In this document: positions 12,334 through 21,480 of the stretch, piece by piece
How positions within the stretch are numbered: position 1 is the stretch's first letter
Layout of the letters: each line of letters starts with the position of its first letter
Assembly: GCA_934636305.1 (NCBI GenBank)
Contig: CAKUAM010000018.1
Span: 1 to 28,739 of the forward strand
Origin: an uncultured Oscillospiraceae bacterium
GTDB lineage: Bacteria > Bacillota > Clostridia > Oscillospirales > Oscillospiraceae
Direction of reading: 5' to 3'
DNA length: 28,739 nucleotides
Program-made: the position numbers and the translations under genes
Notes under the pieces: model-generated
What the model was told of the DNA's origin: nothing
Seen by the model: the letters and a program-made list of their open reading frames with translations, nothing else
The model's database searches: none

Positions 12334-13061
12334 GCGGAAAAACAGCCGTCGTAACCGGCGGCTCCCGCGGCATCGGCGCCGCCATTGCACGAAAGCTTGC
12401 GTCCCTGGGCGCGGACGTCGCCGTTATCTATGCCGGCAATGCGGAAAAGGCGGAGGCCGTGTGCCAGGACTGCCGCACGCAGTCCGGCGTACATGCCGCC
12501 TGCTACCGCTGCAATGTGGCAAGCTTTGAGGAAGCGAAAGCCACCATTGCCGCTGTCAAGCAGGAGTTTGGCCACATTGATATTCTTATCAACAATGCCG
12601 GCATCAACCGCGACGGACTTGTCGCTGTGATGCGCGAGGAAGATTTTGACGACGTGATCGACACGAATCTCAAGGGTACGTTCCACATGGTTCGCCACTG
12701 CGCGCGCCTGTTCATCCGCCAGTCGAGCGGCAAAATCATCAATATCGCCTCCGTTGCCGGCGTCATCGGCAACGCTGGACAGGCGAATTACGCTGCCTCC
12801 AAGGCCGGTATCATCGGCCTGACCAAATCCGTCGCCAAGGAGCTTGCATCCAAGGGCATCACCTGCAACGCAGTAGCCCCTGGCTTTGTTGAGACGGATA
12901 TGACCGCTGCCATGCCCATCGCACCGGAGCAGCTGACTGCCGCCGTGCCGCTTGGCCGGATGGCAAAGCCGGAGGAAATTGCCGACGCTGTGGCATTTCT
13001 GGCAGAGGCAGACTATATTACAGGACAGGTACTTTGTGTTGACGGCGGCATTGCCATGTAA
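12327..13061 (+). CDS. fabG: 3-oxoacyl-ACP reductase
   Basis: FabG reduces beta-ketoacyl-ACP with NADPH. The 244-residue short-chain dehydrogenase has the cofactor motif TGGSRGIGAA at residues 10-19 and NNAG at 89-92. The catalytic tetrad Asn114, Ser142, Tyr155 and Lys159 is intact (IASVAG and NYAASKAG). It ends with the family DGGIAM tail. The start overlaps fabD by 7 bp. Nothing is unusual about it. Confidence 0.96.
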   Translation: MLSGKTAVVTGGSRGIGAAIARKLASLGADVAVIYAGNAEKAEAVCQDCRTQSGVHAACYRCNVASFEEAKATIAAVKQEFGHIDILINNAGINRDGLVAVMREEDFDDVIDTNLKGTFHMVRHCARLFIRQSSGKIINIASVAGVIGNAGQANYAASKAGIIGLTKSVAKELASKGITCNAVAPGFVETDMTAAMPIAPEQLTAAVPLGRMAKPEEIADAVAFLAEADYITGQVLCVDGGIAM

Positions 13062-13082
13062 CGCAGAGAGGGACAGAAAGAT

Positions 13083-13499
13083 ATGAACGAAGCTGAAATC
13101 AGAAAATATGCGATGCTCATGCAGGAGCTTGGGTTGACCGGCCTTGAAATCAAGGAGAACGTCGGCGTCGTGCGCCTGGAGCGTGGCGGCGCCGCGCCGG
13201 CCGCTGCCCCCACAGCAGCAGCTCCGTCCCCGGCAGCCGCGGCCGTACAGGAGCCTTCGGCCTCTGCGCAGATCCGTTCGCCGATGGTCGGTGTGTTCTA
13301 TGCTGCGCCGACGGAGGATTCCGATCCATTTGTCAAGGAGGGCGACCACGTCAAAAAAGGCGATACGCTCTGCATCATCGAAGCAATGAAGCTCATGAAC
13401 GAAATCACCGCGGAACAGGACGGCACCATCGTACAGGTTCTTGCCAAAAACGGCCAGAGTGTGGAGTACGGCACGCCGCTGTTCTGCATTGGAGGATGA
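13083..13499 (+). CDS. accB: Biotin carboxyl carrier protein of acetyl-CoA carboxylase
   Basis: AccB carries the carboxybiotin between AccC and AccA/AccD. It has 138 residues. The N-terminal helix (1-36) is followed by a Pro/Ala-rich linker (about 37-62) and the biotinyl domain, with Lys103 in the EAMKLMNE site. The domain holds the [17 protein letters not shown] segment with the protruding thumb loop typical of acetyl-CoA carboxylase carriers. It lies between fabG and fabZ, the usual Firmicutes order. Confidence 0.95.
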   Translation: MNEAEIRKYAMLMQELGLTGLEIKENVGVVRLERGGAAPAAAPTAAAPSPAAAAVQEPSASAQIRSPMVGVFYAAPTEDSDPFVKEGDHVKKGDTLCIIEAMKLMNEITAEQDGTIVQVLAKNGQSVEYGTPLFCIGG

Positions 13500-13502
13500 G
13501 CC

Positions 13503-13919
13503 ATGAACCGTAAAGAACTGATGACCATCCTGCCGCACCGCGACAATATGCTCCTTCTTGACCGCGTGGAAAAAGAGGACGACGTTGCGCACGGCTATTT
13601 CACCATTCCGGCAGATGCCTGGTTCCTGAAGGGGCATTTCCCCGGAAACCCCATCGTGCCTGGTGTCATTTTGTGCGAGATTCTTGCACAGTCGGTCTGC
13701 GTGCTGCTGGCGGATCAGATGCCGGCAGGCGGCACGCCCATGTACACCGGCCTCAACAACGTCCGGTTCAAATCCCCGGTACGCCCGGGCGATACCTTTG
13801 AAACACGCTGCCGCATCACGCGGGCCAAAAAGCCCTTCTATTTTGCAGAAGGCAGCGGCTACATCGGCGATACGCTCTGCGTCAAGGCAGAGTTCTCCTT
13901 CGCGTTGGTGGAGAAATAA
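13503..13919 (+). CDS. fabZ: 3-hydroxyacyl-ACP dehydratase
   Basis: FabZ removes water from beta-hydroxyacyl-ACP. The 138-residue hot-dog-fold protein has the catalytic His45 and Glu59 in GHFPGNPIVPGVILCEILAQ and the LLLDRV strand near the N-terminus. It lies 3 bp after accB and 2 bp before accC. FabZ rather than FabA is indicated by its length and by the catalytic Glu in place of Asp. Whether it also takes part in unsaturated fatty acid formation cannot be read from sequence. Confidence 0.95.
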   Translation: MNRKELMTILPHRDNMLLLDRVEKEDDVAHGYFTIPADAWFLKGHFPGNPIVPGVILCEILAQSVCVLLADQMPAGGTPMYTGLNNVRFKSPVRPGDTFETRCRITRAKKPFYFAEGSGYIGDTLCVKAEFSFALVEK

Positions 13920-13921
13920 AT

Positions 13922-15229
13922 ATGTTTTCTAAGATTTTAATTGCAAACCGCGGCGAGATCGCCGTCCGCATCATCCGCGCCTGCAAGGAAATGGGAATTG
14001 CCAGTGTCGCGGTCTGCTCAGAGGCGGATCGCGATTGTCTGCATGCGGCACTTGCCGATGAATGCATCTGCATCGGCCCGGCCAGCGTCAAGGACAGCTA
14101 TCTGAATGAAAAGCAGATTCTCAGCGCCGCCATGCTGACCGGCGCGCAGGCCATCCACCCCGGCTATGGCTTTTTGTCCGAGAACGCGGAATTTGCCGAA
14201 GCCTGCCGGAAAAACGGCATTGCATTCATTGGCCCGGATGCCGCCAGCATGCAGGCGCTGAGCGATAAAACACGCACCAAGCAGGCCTTCGCCAAAACGG
14301 CGCTCCGCCCCATCCCCGGCACAGATGTGCTCCCGGATGCCGCCAGCGCGGTAGAGGCCGCAGCGCAGATCGGCTATCCCGTTATGCTCAAGGCCCGCTC
14401 CGGCGGCGGCGGACGCGGCATCCGCGTCATCGGCTCCGAGTCGGAGCTGCGGCAGGCTTTCCCGCTGGCTGTTGCGGAGAGCGCAGCTGCATTCGGGGAC
14501 GGAGCCGTCTATCTTGAAAAATGCGTCAGCCCGGCCCGGCACATTGAGGTGCAGATTCTGGCAGACGAGGCCGGCCATGTGGTCTGCCTTGGTGAGCGTG
14601 ACTGCTCCCTGCAGCGCCACCACCAGAAGCTCCTGGAGGAGTCCCCCTCCCCCGCGATCACCCCCGCCGAGCGTGACGTTCTGATGAAAAACGTGGCAGA
14701 GGCTGTCCGCACAATCGGCTACACCGGCGTTGGCACGCTGGAATTTCTGCGTGACCGGCAGGGAAATCTCTGGTTCATGGAAATGAACGTGCGTCTGCAG
14801 GTTGAGCACGCAGTCAGCGAAATGCTGACCCAGATTGATCTTGTCAAATGGCAGGTCCGCACGGCTGCAGGCGTCAGCCTTACCTTTGCGCAGGAGGATA
14901 TTCCTCTGCGCGGCGCAGCCATCGAGTGCCGCATCAACGCACTTGCCCCCGGCAAGCTCAAAATGCTGCATGTGCCGGGTGGCCCGTTCGTCCGGTTCGA
15001 TACCTATCTGGTACAGGGGGTCAGCGTCACCCCGTTCTATGACCCGCTCATCGGCAAGCTGATTGTCTATGCCGCCACGCGCGAGGAGGCGCTGCGCAAA
15101 ATGCGCGCGGCTCTGTGCGAGCTGGTCATCGATGGAATTGAAACAAACATTGCCGAGCAGCTGCGGCTCATTTCCGACCCGCGCTTTGCCTCCGGCAAGT
15201 ACGATCTGACCATGATAGAAGGGAGCTGA
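13922..15229 (+). CDS. accC: Biotin carboxylase subunit of acetyl-CoA carboxylase
   Basis: AccC carboxylates biotin on AccB using ATP and bicarbonate. The 435-residue ATP-grasp protein begins KILIANRGEIAVRIIRACKE. The glycine-rich ATP lid is MLKARSGGGGRGIRV. LGERDCSLQRHHQKLLEESP and LWFMEMNVRLQVEHAV form the catalytic centre. The usual MNTRIQVEHPV is MNVRLQVEHAV here, a conservative variant that keeps the catalytic Arg, Glu and His. The C-terminus follows the family, slightly shorter than the E. coli protein (449). Confidence 0.95.
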   Translation: MFSKILIANRGEIAVRIIRACKEMGIASVAVCSEADRDCLHAALADECICIGPASVKDSYLNEKQILSAAMLTGAQAIHPGYGFLSENAEFAEACRKNGIAFIGPDAASMQALSDKTRTKQAFAKTALRPIPGTDVLPDAASAVEAAAQIGYPVMLKARSGGGGRGIRVIGSESELRQAFPLAVAESAAAFGDGAVYLEKCVSPARHIEVQILADEAGHVVCLGERDCSLQRHHQKLLEESPSPAITPAERDVLMKNVAEAVRTIGYTGVGTLEFLRDRQGNLWFMEMNVRLQVEHAVSEMLTQIDLVKWQVRTAAGVSLTFAQEDIPLRGAAIECRINALAPGKLKMLHVPGGPFVRFDTYLVQGVSVTPFYDPLIGKLIVYAATREEALRKMRAALCELVIDGIETNIAEQLRLISDPRFASGKYDLTMIEGS

Positions 15230-15234
15230 CAGCC

Positions 15235-16110
15235 ATGCCGTTTCTGAATTTTATTTTTCAGCCCAAGAATGAGCTGGAGTCCGGCGGCCGCACCGTTCCC
15301 GTCCAGAACGACGCCAGCGAACCGGAAAAGACCTGCCCCAACTGCCATCGGGAAATCCCGATCAGCACGCTCTGGAGCAATTACAACACCTGCACGTGCG
15401 GCCACTGCTTCCGCATGAGCGCAAGACAGCGGCTGCACTATCTGGCAGACAAAGACAGCTTTACCGAGCTGTTTTCCGAAATTGAATCGCACGATCCGCT
15501 GCAATTCCCCAATTATGCCTCCAAGCTGGACACGGTCCGTGCCTCGAGCCGCGAAACAGAGGCGGTGCTGTGCGGCACGGCAAGCATTGGCGGCACACGC
15601 TGCTGCCTGTTCCTCATGGAGCCGTATTTTATGATGGGCAGCATGGGTGCCGCTGTGGGTGAGCGCATCACGCGTCTGTTTGAGTACGCGGTGGAGCACC
15701 GTCTGCCCGTCGTCGGCACAACGGTGTCCGGCGGCGCTCGCATGCAGGAGGGGCTCATTTCCCTCATGCAGATGGCAAAAACGAGTGCCGCTGTCAAGCG
15801 CCACTCGGACGCCGGCCTCTTTTTCCTTGCGTTGCTGACCGACCCGACCATGGGCGGCGTCACGGCGAGCTTTGCCATGGAGGGCGACGTCATTCTGGCC
15901 GAGCCCGGTGCCTGCGTCGGCTTCGCCGGGGCGCGCGTCGTCGAGCAGACAACAAAAAAGCCGCTGCCCAAGGGCTTCCAGCGCTCGGAGAGCATGTTGA
16001 GCCATGGCTTTGTCGACGCCATCGTGCCACGCGCAGAGCAGAAGAAGGTCATTTCGCAGCTGCTGCAGCTGCATTGTGGAGGGACATACTATGCCGATCT
16101 CAGCCTATGA
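15235..16110 (+). CDS. accD: Acetyl-CoA carboxylase carboxyltransferase beta subunit
   Basis: AccD forms, with AccA, the carboxyltransferase that makes malonyl-CoA. The 291-residue protein has a zinc ribbon at its N-terminus: Cys34 and Cys37, then Cys53/Cys55 and Cys58. E. coli uses C-X2-C-X15-C-X2-C; here an extra Cys makes the exact third ligand uncertain. The crotonase-fold body holds GTTVSGGARMQEGLISLMQM and the ADPTMGGVTASFA-like segment (LTDPTMGGVTASFAMEGD). It overlaps accA by 20 bp. Confidence 0.95.
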   Translation: MPFLNFIFQPKNELESGGRTVPVQNDASEPEKTCPNCHREIPISTLWSNYNTCTCGHCFRMSARQRLHYLADKDSFTELFSEIESHDPLQFPNYASKLDTVRASSRETEAVLCGTASIGGTRCCLFLMEPYFMMGSMGAAVGERITRLFEYAVEHRLPVVGTTVSGGARMQEGLISLMQMAKTSAAVKRHSDAGLFFLALLTDPTMGGVTASFAMEGDVILAEPGACVGFAGARVVEQTTKKPLPKGFQRSESMLSHGFVDAIVPRAEQKKVISQLLQLHCGGTYYADLSL

Positions 16111-16882
16111 GCGCGTAAAAATTGCGCGCGGCGGCAAACGCCCGACCGGCGCGGATTTCATTTCCGGCATCTTTACTGATTTTTTTGAGCTGCATGGCGA
16201 CCGCCGCTTCGCAGACGACGCAGCAATTGTCGCGGGTGTGGCATATCTTGGCGAGCAGCCTGTCACCGTCATTGCCATTGAAAAGGGGCATACTGCACGT
16301 GAGCGCCTGCAGCGCGGGTTCGGCGCGCCGAATCCCGAGGGCTACCGCAAGGCGCTGCGCCTGATGAAGCAGGCAGAAAAGTTCCACCGGCCGGTAATCT
16401 GCTTTGTCGATACCTCCGGCGCGTGCTGCGGCATCGGCGCAGAGGAGCGCGGACAGGGTCAGGCCATCGCAGAATGCCTCATGGAAACCGCTGCGCTGCG
16501 CACCCCTGTCATCTCCGTGCTCATCGGGGAAGGCGGCAGCGGCGGCGCACTGGCACTGGCTGCGGGCGACTGCGTCTGGATGCTGGAAAATGCGGTGTAC
16601 TCCGTCATTTCTCCGGAGGGCTGCGCCAGCATTCTGTGGAAGGACGCAGCCAAGGCTGCGCAGGCTGCAGCCGAGCTCCGTCTGACAGCTGAGGACGCGC
16701 TGGCACTCGGCGTAGTCGAGCGCATGATCCCGGAAGCAAATCTCGGCAAGCCCGAATTTTATGAGGAGCTGAAGCAGCAGCTGCAGACGCAGCTGCAGAC
16801 GCTCTATGCCCTGCCGATGGGCACACTGCTGGAAAACCGCTATCAGCGGTTCCGCCGCATCGGCGCGGAGGCACAGGCATGA
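16091..16882 (+). CDS. accA: Acetyl-CoA carboxylase carboxyltransferase alpha subunit
   Basis: AccA is the biotin-side half of the carboxyltransferase. The ATG at 16091 follows GGAGGG (16079-16084) and gives 263 residues; an in-frame upstream start would lie within accD and is rejected. Visible motifs are DFFELHGDRRFADDAAIV, GFGAPNPEGYRKALRLMKQA and FVDTSGACCGIGAEERGQGQ, then IGEGGSGGALAL. It lacks the longer N-terminal helix region of the E. coli protein (319), as is common in Firmicutes. ATGA overlap links it to the next gene. Confidence 0.95.
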   Translation: MPISAYERVKIARGGKRPTGADFISGIFTDFFELHGDRRFADDAAIVAGVAYLGEQPVTVIAIEKGHTARERLQRGFGAPNPEGYRKALRLMKQAEKFHRPVICFVDTSGACCGIGAEERGQGQAIAECLMETAALRTPVISVLIGEGGSGGALALAAGDCVWMLENAVYSVISPEGCASILWKDAAKAAQAAAELRLTAEDALALGVVERMIPEANLGKPEFYEELKQQLQTQLQTLYALPMGTLLENRYQRFRRIGAEAQA

Positions 16883-17313
16883 GCAGAACAGAGCCTTATA
16901 TGCGTCTTGTCCAATACTATGAGACGGACCGGATGGGCATTGTCCATCATTCGAACTATATCCGCTGGTTTGAAGAAGCCAGAACAGATTTTCTGCGCAA
17001 GAACGGCATTGTCTACCACGAGCTGGAGCAGGACGGCGTCATGATCCCGGTTGTAAGCGTCTCCTGCAAATATGTTTCTCCCGCCCGCTATGACGATCCG
17101 GTGCGCATTACCTCAACCGTCACCTCGTATAACGGCGTGCGCATGACATTCTCCTATGAGGTTCGCCACGCTGAAACAAACGCGCTCCTTGTCACCGGCA
17201 CAAGCGAGCACTGCTTCATGGACGCAGAAAAATGGGTGCCCATGAGCTTAAAACGCAAAGAGCCGCTTTACCATGCACGCATGATGGCGCTTCTGGCGCA
17301 GGAGCAGGCATAA
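16879..17313 (+). CDS. Acyl-CoA/acyl-ACP thioesterase of the YbgC/4-hydroxybenzoyl-CoA thioesterase type
   Basis: A 144-residue hot-dog-fold thioesterase. The active-site region is YYETDRMGIVHHSNYIRWFE, with Asp17 at the position of the catalytic Asp of 4-hydroxybenzoyl-CoA thioesterases. A four-base ATGA overlap with accA couples it to the carboxylase. Position inside a fatty acid operon suggests it trims acyl-ACP or acyl-CoA, perhaps to release free acids or proofread stalled intermediates. The substrate chain length is not evident. Membership of the family is secure, substrate is inferred. Confidence 0.9.
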   Translation: MSRTEPYMRLVQYYETDRMGIVHHSNYIRWFEEARTDFLRKNGIVYHELEQDGVMIPVVSVSCKYVSPARYDDPVRITSTVTSYNGVRMTFSYEVRHAETNALLVTGTSEHCFMDAEKWVPMSLKRKEPLYHARMMALLAQEQA

Positions 17314-17326
17314 AAAGGAGGATACC

Positions 17327-18571
17327 ATGAACCGAGTAGTTGTCACAGGTCTGGGCGTTGTCAGCCCGGTTGGCAATGATGTAGAGAGCTTCTGGCACGC
17401 GCTTTGCGCCGGCAGCTGCGGCATCGGCCCGATCACGAAATTTGATACCACCGATTTTAAGGTCAAGATTGCCGGCGAGGTCCGCAATTTTGATCCCAAG
17501 CAGTACATGGACAAGCTGGATGTCCTGCACAGCGATATTTATACGCAGTTCGCCATGGCGGCAGCCTGCCAGGCTATGGCCGACAGCCGCATTGCAAGCG
17601 AAATTGAGCCCGAGCGCATCGGCGTCTACATTGGCACCGGCATCGGCGGCATCGCCACCTTCATGTCGGAGCATCAGAAGCTCCTGGAAAAGGGCCCGCG
17701 CCGCGTTTCGCCGTTCTTTATCCCGATGATGATCGCCAACATGGCCTCGAGCATGATCGCTATGCGCTTCGGCTGCAAGGGCCCGGCCATGCCGATGGTC
17801 ACAGCCTGCGCCTCCGGCTCCAACGCCATCGGCGAAGCAATGCGCCTGATCCGCCACGGCTACGCAGACGCGATGGTCGCCGGCGGCGCGGAGGCCACCG
17901 TCAACGCCCTTGCCGCGGCAGGCTTCTCCAACATGCAGGCGCTTTCCGCCTCCTGCGACCCGCTGCGCGCCTCCCTTCCGTTTGACGCACGCCGCACAGG
18001 CTTTGTCATGGGTGAGGGTGCCGGCGTGCTGGTTCTCGAGGAGTATGAGCATGCCAGAGCGCGCGGCGCGAAGATCTACGCCGAGCTGACCGGCTACGGC
18101 TCGACCTGCGACGCGTATCACATGACCTCTCCCGATCCCTCCGCAGCAGAGGGTGCCCGCGCCATCGCAGATGCCTGGCACGAGACGGGCATTGACACCG
18201 ACCGCGTTTACTTCAACGCACACGGCACCGGCACGCCGATGAACGACCGGGTTGAGACACTGGCCATCAAAAAGGCGCTCGGCGAGGACCGCGCGCACAA
18301 GATTGTCATCAGCTCCACCAAGTCCATGACCGGCCACATGCTGGGCGCAGCCGGCGGCGCGGAGGCCGTGGCCGCGGTTCTTGCGCTGCGTGACGGCATT
18401 GCGCCGCCTACCATTAACCTCAACGAGCCTGACCCGGACTGCGATCTCGACTATACGCCGAATGTCGCCCGGAAACAGGAATTTGACGTCGCGCTATCGT
18501 CGTCGCTCGGCTTCGGCGGGCACAACGCCTGCCTGGCCTTTGCAAAGATCGGCGGTGGGCGCGATGCATGA
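17327..18571 (+). CDS. fabF: 3-oxoacyl-ACP synthase II
   Basis: FabF condenses malonyl-ACP with acyl-ACP in elongation. The 414-residue protein has the complete Cys-His-His triad: Cys161 (TACASGSN), His299 ([11 protein letters not shown]) and His337 ([15 protein letters not shown]). A canonical [11 protein letters not shown] motif closes the fold. GGAGG precedes the ATG. It overlaps the second synthase gene by 8 bp. It is the standard elongating enzyme; the operon lacks the initiating FabH. Confidence 0.96.
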   Translation: MNRVVVTGLGVVSPVGNDVESFWHALCAGSCGIGPITKFDTTDFKVKIAGEVRNFDPKQYMDKLDVLHSDIYTQFAMAAACQAMADSRIASEIEPERIGVYIGTGIGGIATFMSEHQKLLEKGPRRVSPFFIPMMIANMASSMIAMRFGCKGPAMPMVTACASGSNAIGEAMRLIRHGYADAMVAGGAEATVNALAAAGFSNMQALSASCDPLRASLPFDARRTGFVMGEGAGVLVLEEYEHARARGAKIYAELTGYGSTCDAYHMTSPDPSAAEGARAIADAWHETGIDTDRVYFNAHGTGTPMNDRVETLAIKKALGEDRAHKIVISSTKSMTGHMLGAAGGAEAVAAVLALRDGIAPPTINLNEPDPDCDLDYTPNVARKQEFDVALSSSLGFGGHNACLAFAKIGGGRDA

Positions 18572-19769
18572 GTCTATTGTCATCACAGGGATGGGCGCCG
18601 TTACGCCGGTCGGCATCGGCACCGACGCCTTTTGGAACGGGCTTCTTTCCGGTGCCTGCGGCATTGGCGAAATTACGCAGCTGGATACTGCGGAGCTCCC
18701 CATCCACCGCGCAGCGGAGGTTCATGACTTCCATCCCAAGGAGTATATGCCCACGCGTATCGCGCTCGATCTTGAGCCGTACGCCCAGTATGCCTACGCC
18801 GCGGCGGAACAGGCTGTGACGCAGGCCGCGCTCACCGGCTCTGACCGCACCGGCATCGTCATGGCAACGGCGCTGCACGGCATGAATATTCTCAGCAAAA
18901 CGCAGCAGAATATGGACCAGCGCGGCAGATCCGCCGAGCCAAAGCTGCTGACCAGGTACATGGGCAATATGGCTGCCTGCCAATTCTCCATCCAGCACCA
19001 GATCACCGGCCCCAGCCTGACGGTCTCGACCGCCTGCTCGTCCGGCGGCGACGCCATCATCATGGCCTCGCTGCTGCTGCGCAGCGGCATGGCCGACGCC
19101 ATCGTTGTCATGGCTGGCGAGTCTGCCATCTGCCCTGCATTTTTGCAGTCCCTCGACAAAATTCATGCGCTTTCGCCCACCGGCGAGAGTCGTCCGTTCG
19201 ATCTTGCCCGCAACGGCTTTGTCGCCGGTGAGGGCGGCGGCGCGCTCGTGCTCGAGCGCGAGGCTTTCGCCCGCGCGCGCGGCGCAAAAATTCTTGCGCG
19301 GCTGCTCGGCTGCGCCAACAATTCGGATGCGGTGCATCCCGTCTCCCCTGCCCCGGATGGCGCAGGCGCGGCGGCATGCATCCGGCTGGCGCTTGCAGAC
19401 GCCGGCCTCCAGCCCGCGGATATCGGCTATCTCAATGCCCACGGCACCGCCACCAGCAAGGGCGATATTGCAGAGGCGACGGCCATCTGCGCCGTATTTG
19501 GCGATCATCCGGTCTCTGTCAGCTCGACAAAGGGCGCAACCGGCCATATGATGGGTGCCGGCGGCGTCACAGAGGTTATTGCCTGCATCCAGGCAATACG
19601 CACAGGGCTTCTCCCGCCGACACTCGGTCTGCAGACGCCCGATCCCGAATGCCCGCTGACGCTTGTCGGTGCGCACCCCGAACAAAAACAGATCCGCGCC
19701 GCCGCCTCCAACGCCATGGGCTTCGGCGGCCAAAATTCCTGCGTCATCGTGGGCCAGTATAAGGAGTAA
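18564..19769 (+). CDS. Second beta-ketoacyl-ACP synthase (KAS II-like), divergent paralogue of fabF
   Basis: A 401-residue KAS of the FabF type that begins [17 protein letters not shown]. The triad is intact: Cys158 (STACSSGGDA), His293 (NAHGTATSKGD) and His328 (STKGATGHMMGAGG), so it is expected to condense. The motifs differ from fabF: STACSSGG instead of TACASGSN, and NAHGTATSKGDIAEATA instead of [11 protein letters not shown]. It is more divergent from fabF than a recent duplicate would be. The ATG at 18564 overlaps the fabF stop by 8 bp. It may have a special chain length or priming role, or make an unusual acyl product with the acyl-activating enzyme that follows. It is not a FabH (KAS III), because it uses a Cys-His-His rather than Cys-His-Asn triad. 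Confidence 0.92.
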   Translation: MHESIVITGMGAVTPVGIGTDAFWNGLLSGACGIGEITQLDTAELPIHRAAEVHDFHPKEYMPTRIALDLEPYAQYAYAAAEQAVTQAALTGSDRTGIVMATALHGMNILSKTQQNMDQRGRSAEPKLLTRYMGNMAACQFSIQHQITGPSLTVSTACSSGGDAIIMASLLLRSGMADAIVVMAGESAICPAFLQSLDKIHALSPTGESRPFDLARNGFVAGEGGGALVLEREAFARARGAKILARLLGCANNSDAVHPVSPAPDGAGAAACIRLALADAGLQPADIGYLNAHGTATSKGDIAEATAICAVFGDHPVSVSSTKGATGHMMGAGGVTEVIACIQAIRTGLLPPTLGLQTPDPECPLTLVGAHPEQKQIRAAASNAMGFGGQNSCVIVGQYKE

Positions 19770-19775
19770 CCATTT

Positions 19776-21437
19776 ATGCACAACACCTATGATAGGGCAG
19801 GCTTTCAGGCCGTCTTTGAGCGCAGCTTCACATGGATAAATGGCTTTCTGCGCAATGTCCGACGGTTCGCGCAAAAGCCGGCCATGATTGATCCCCCGTC
19901 CGGAACCGTCTGGACCTATGACGCGCTCAACCGCGACTGCAACCGCCTGGCAAATGCATTGCAGCAGGCCGGCGTCGGCCCGGGCGATGTGGTTTTGTAC
20001 CAGCTTTATAACTCGCCGCAGTTCGTGCTCAGCTATCTTGCCCCGCAAAAGCTCGGCGCGATCAACAGCCCGGCAAATTTCAACCTCTCCGCCGCAGAGA
20101 CGGCACGGCTGCTTGACCGTGACCGTCCGAAGGCTTATCTCTATGACTGCGATGTGCGCGAGATGGCTGCCAAGGCGCTTGCCCTCAGCCATCACAAGCC
20201 CGCTGCCGTCATCGCCGTTGACTATCGCCGCGAGGCGCCTGCGCTGCCGGAGGGACACTGCTTCTTTGATGCTTTCATCGCCGGCGCCAGCGACACGGAG
20301 CCCGTGACCGACTATACGCCGAATCTTTACGATGAGGTGACGCGGTTCGGCACTTCCGGCACAACCGGCACCCCAAAGGGTGTGCCCCTCAACAATGTCA
20401 ATGAGGTGCTCTCCGCCCATGACGCAATCATGCACTTTCCGCTGACGCCCTCGGACGTCACCATGAACATGACGCCGTGGTTCCACCGCGGCGGCCTGCA
20501 CTCCGGCGGCCCGACGCCAACGCTGTATGTCGGCGCCTGCCTGGTCGTAATGCGGATGTTCGGCGCGAAAACGTGCTTTGACTACGTACAGAAATACGGC
20601 ATCACCTTCCTCATCGGCGTGCCGTCGGCGCTCGAGAAGCTGGCGCTGCGGCAGGAGAAGCACCCGGTTGACCTCTCTGCGCTGCATGGCATTGTCACAA
20701 TGGGCAGCCCGCTGGATAGGGACAGCTGCATCCGCTATCAGACGCTGCTCACGCCGCGCATTTTCAACGGCTACGGCACAACAGAAACGTTCTGGAACAG
20801 CTTCCTTCGTCCGGAGGATCTGCCGGAGATGGCCGGCAGCGCCGGGCGCAGCTGCACCGATGACGAGGTCCGCGTGGTCAAGCTCTATGACGACCATCCG
20901 GCAGATCCGGATGACGTTGTCCCCGCTGACGGGCAGACCCCTGGTGAGATCATCATTCATGCCTCATACAAATCCGCGCTCTGCTACACAGATAACCCGG
21001 AGCTGACCGCGGAGAAGTATCACAACGGCTGGTTCTATACCAAGGATGTCGGCACCTGGAACAGCCGCCACTTCATCACCGTCTGCGGACGCCGGGATGA
21101 TATGATCGTCTGTATGGGCGAGAATATCTATCCGGCCCAACTGGAGGAAGTGATCTGCCGCCACCCGAAGGTTGCCGACTGCATGGTGGTGGGCGTTCCC
21201 GATGCCTCACGCGGGCAGAGTGTCGCCGCATATATCATTGCCTCGGATCCATCGCTCACCGTGCAGGAGCTCAACGCCTGGTGCGTGCGCGGCGATGAGC
21301 TCTCCGTGTACAAATGCCCGCGGTTCTACCGCTTTACTGACAAGCTCCCCTATAATTCCACCGGCAAGAAGCAGCATGTGCTGCTGCAGAAGCTGGCAAA
21401 GCAGGAGCTGGCAGACGGACTGCTGCTGCGTCCATAA
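19776..21437 (+). CDS. AMP-forming acyl-CoA/acyl-ACP synthetase family protein
   Basis: A 553-residue ANL-superfamily adenylating enzyme. The P-loop-like motif FGTSGTTGTPKGV, FNGYGTTE, the YTKDVG motif, the hinge GRRDDMIVCMGENIYPAQLEE and the C-terminal catalytic Lys in NSTGKKQ are all present, so it should activate a carboxylate with ATP. Its place at the end of a fatty-acid operon suggests recycling of free fatty acids or loading onto CoA or ACP, perhaps of acids made by the thioesterase. The ribosome site AAGGAG lies inside the last codons of the second KAS gene. The substrate cannot be read from sequence; peptide or aryl acid activation is an alternative. Confidence 0.88.
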   Translation: MHNTYDRAGFQAVFERSFTWINGFLRNVRRFAQKPAMIDPPSGTVWTYDALNRDCNRLANALQQAGVGPGDVVLYQLYNSPQFVLSYLAPQKLGAINSPANFNLSAAETARLLDRDRPKAYLYDCDVREMAAKALALSHHKPAAVIAVDYRREAPALPEGHCFFDAFIAGASDTEPVTDYTPNLYDEVTRFGTSGTTGTPKGVPLNNVNEVLSAHDAIMHFPLTPSDVTMNMTPWFHRGGLHSGGPTPTLYVGACLVVMRMFGAKTCFDYVQKYGITFLIGVPSALEKLALRQEKHPVDLSALHGIVTMGSPLDRDSCIRYQTLLTPRIFNGYGTTETFWNSFLRPEDLPEMAGSAGRSCTDDEVRVVKLYDDHPADPDDVVPADGQTPGEIIIHASYKSALCYTDNPELTAEKYHNGWFYTKDVGTWNSRHFITVCGRRDDMIVCMGENIYPAQLEEVICRHPKVADCMVVGVPDASRGQSVAAYIIASDPSLTVQELNAWCVRGDELSVYKCPRFYRFTDKLPYNSTGKKQHVLLQKLAKQELADGLLLRP

Positions 21438-21479
21438 AAAACTCCGTGCGCCGGTTTGAGACCGGCGCACGGAGTTTTT
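21437..21479. terminator. Strong bidirectional terminator after the fatty acid operon
   Basis: A perfect 19-bp stem (21437-21455 with 21461-21479) with a 5-nt loop (TTGAG), flanked by A5 and T5. It ends the fatty-acid operon on the plus strand and the ferredoxin-like gene on the minus strand. It begins at the last base of the acyl-synthetase gene. Confidence 0.93.
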
Positions 21480-21480
21480 G

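Noticed and set aside
12273..13637. A 454-residue minus-strand open frame opposite fabG, accB and fabZ.
   Set aside because: All three plus-strand genes have full catalytic motifs and proper ribosome sites; the antisense frame has neither.
18420..20960. An 846-residue minus-strand open frame across the fatty acid operon.
   Set aside because: It is antisense to the second KAS and the acyl-activating enzyme, whose catalytic motifs are complete. High GC explains the lack of stops.
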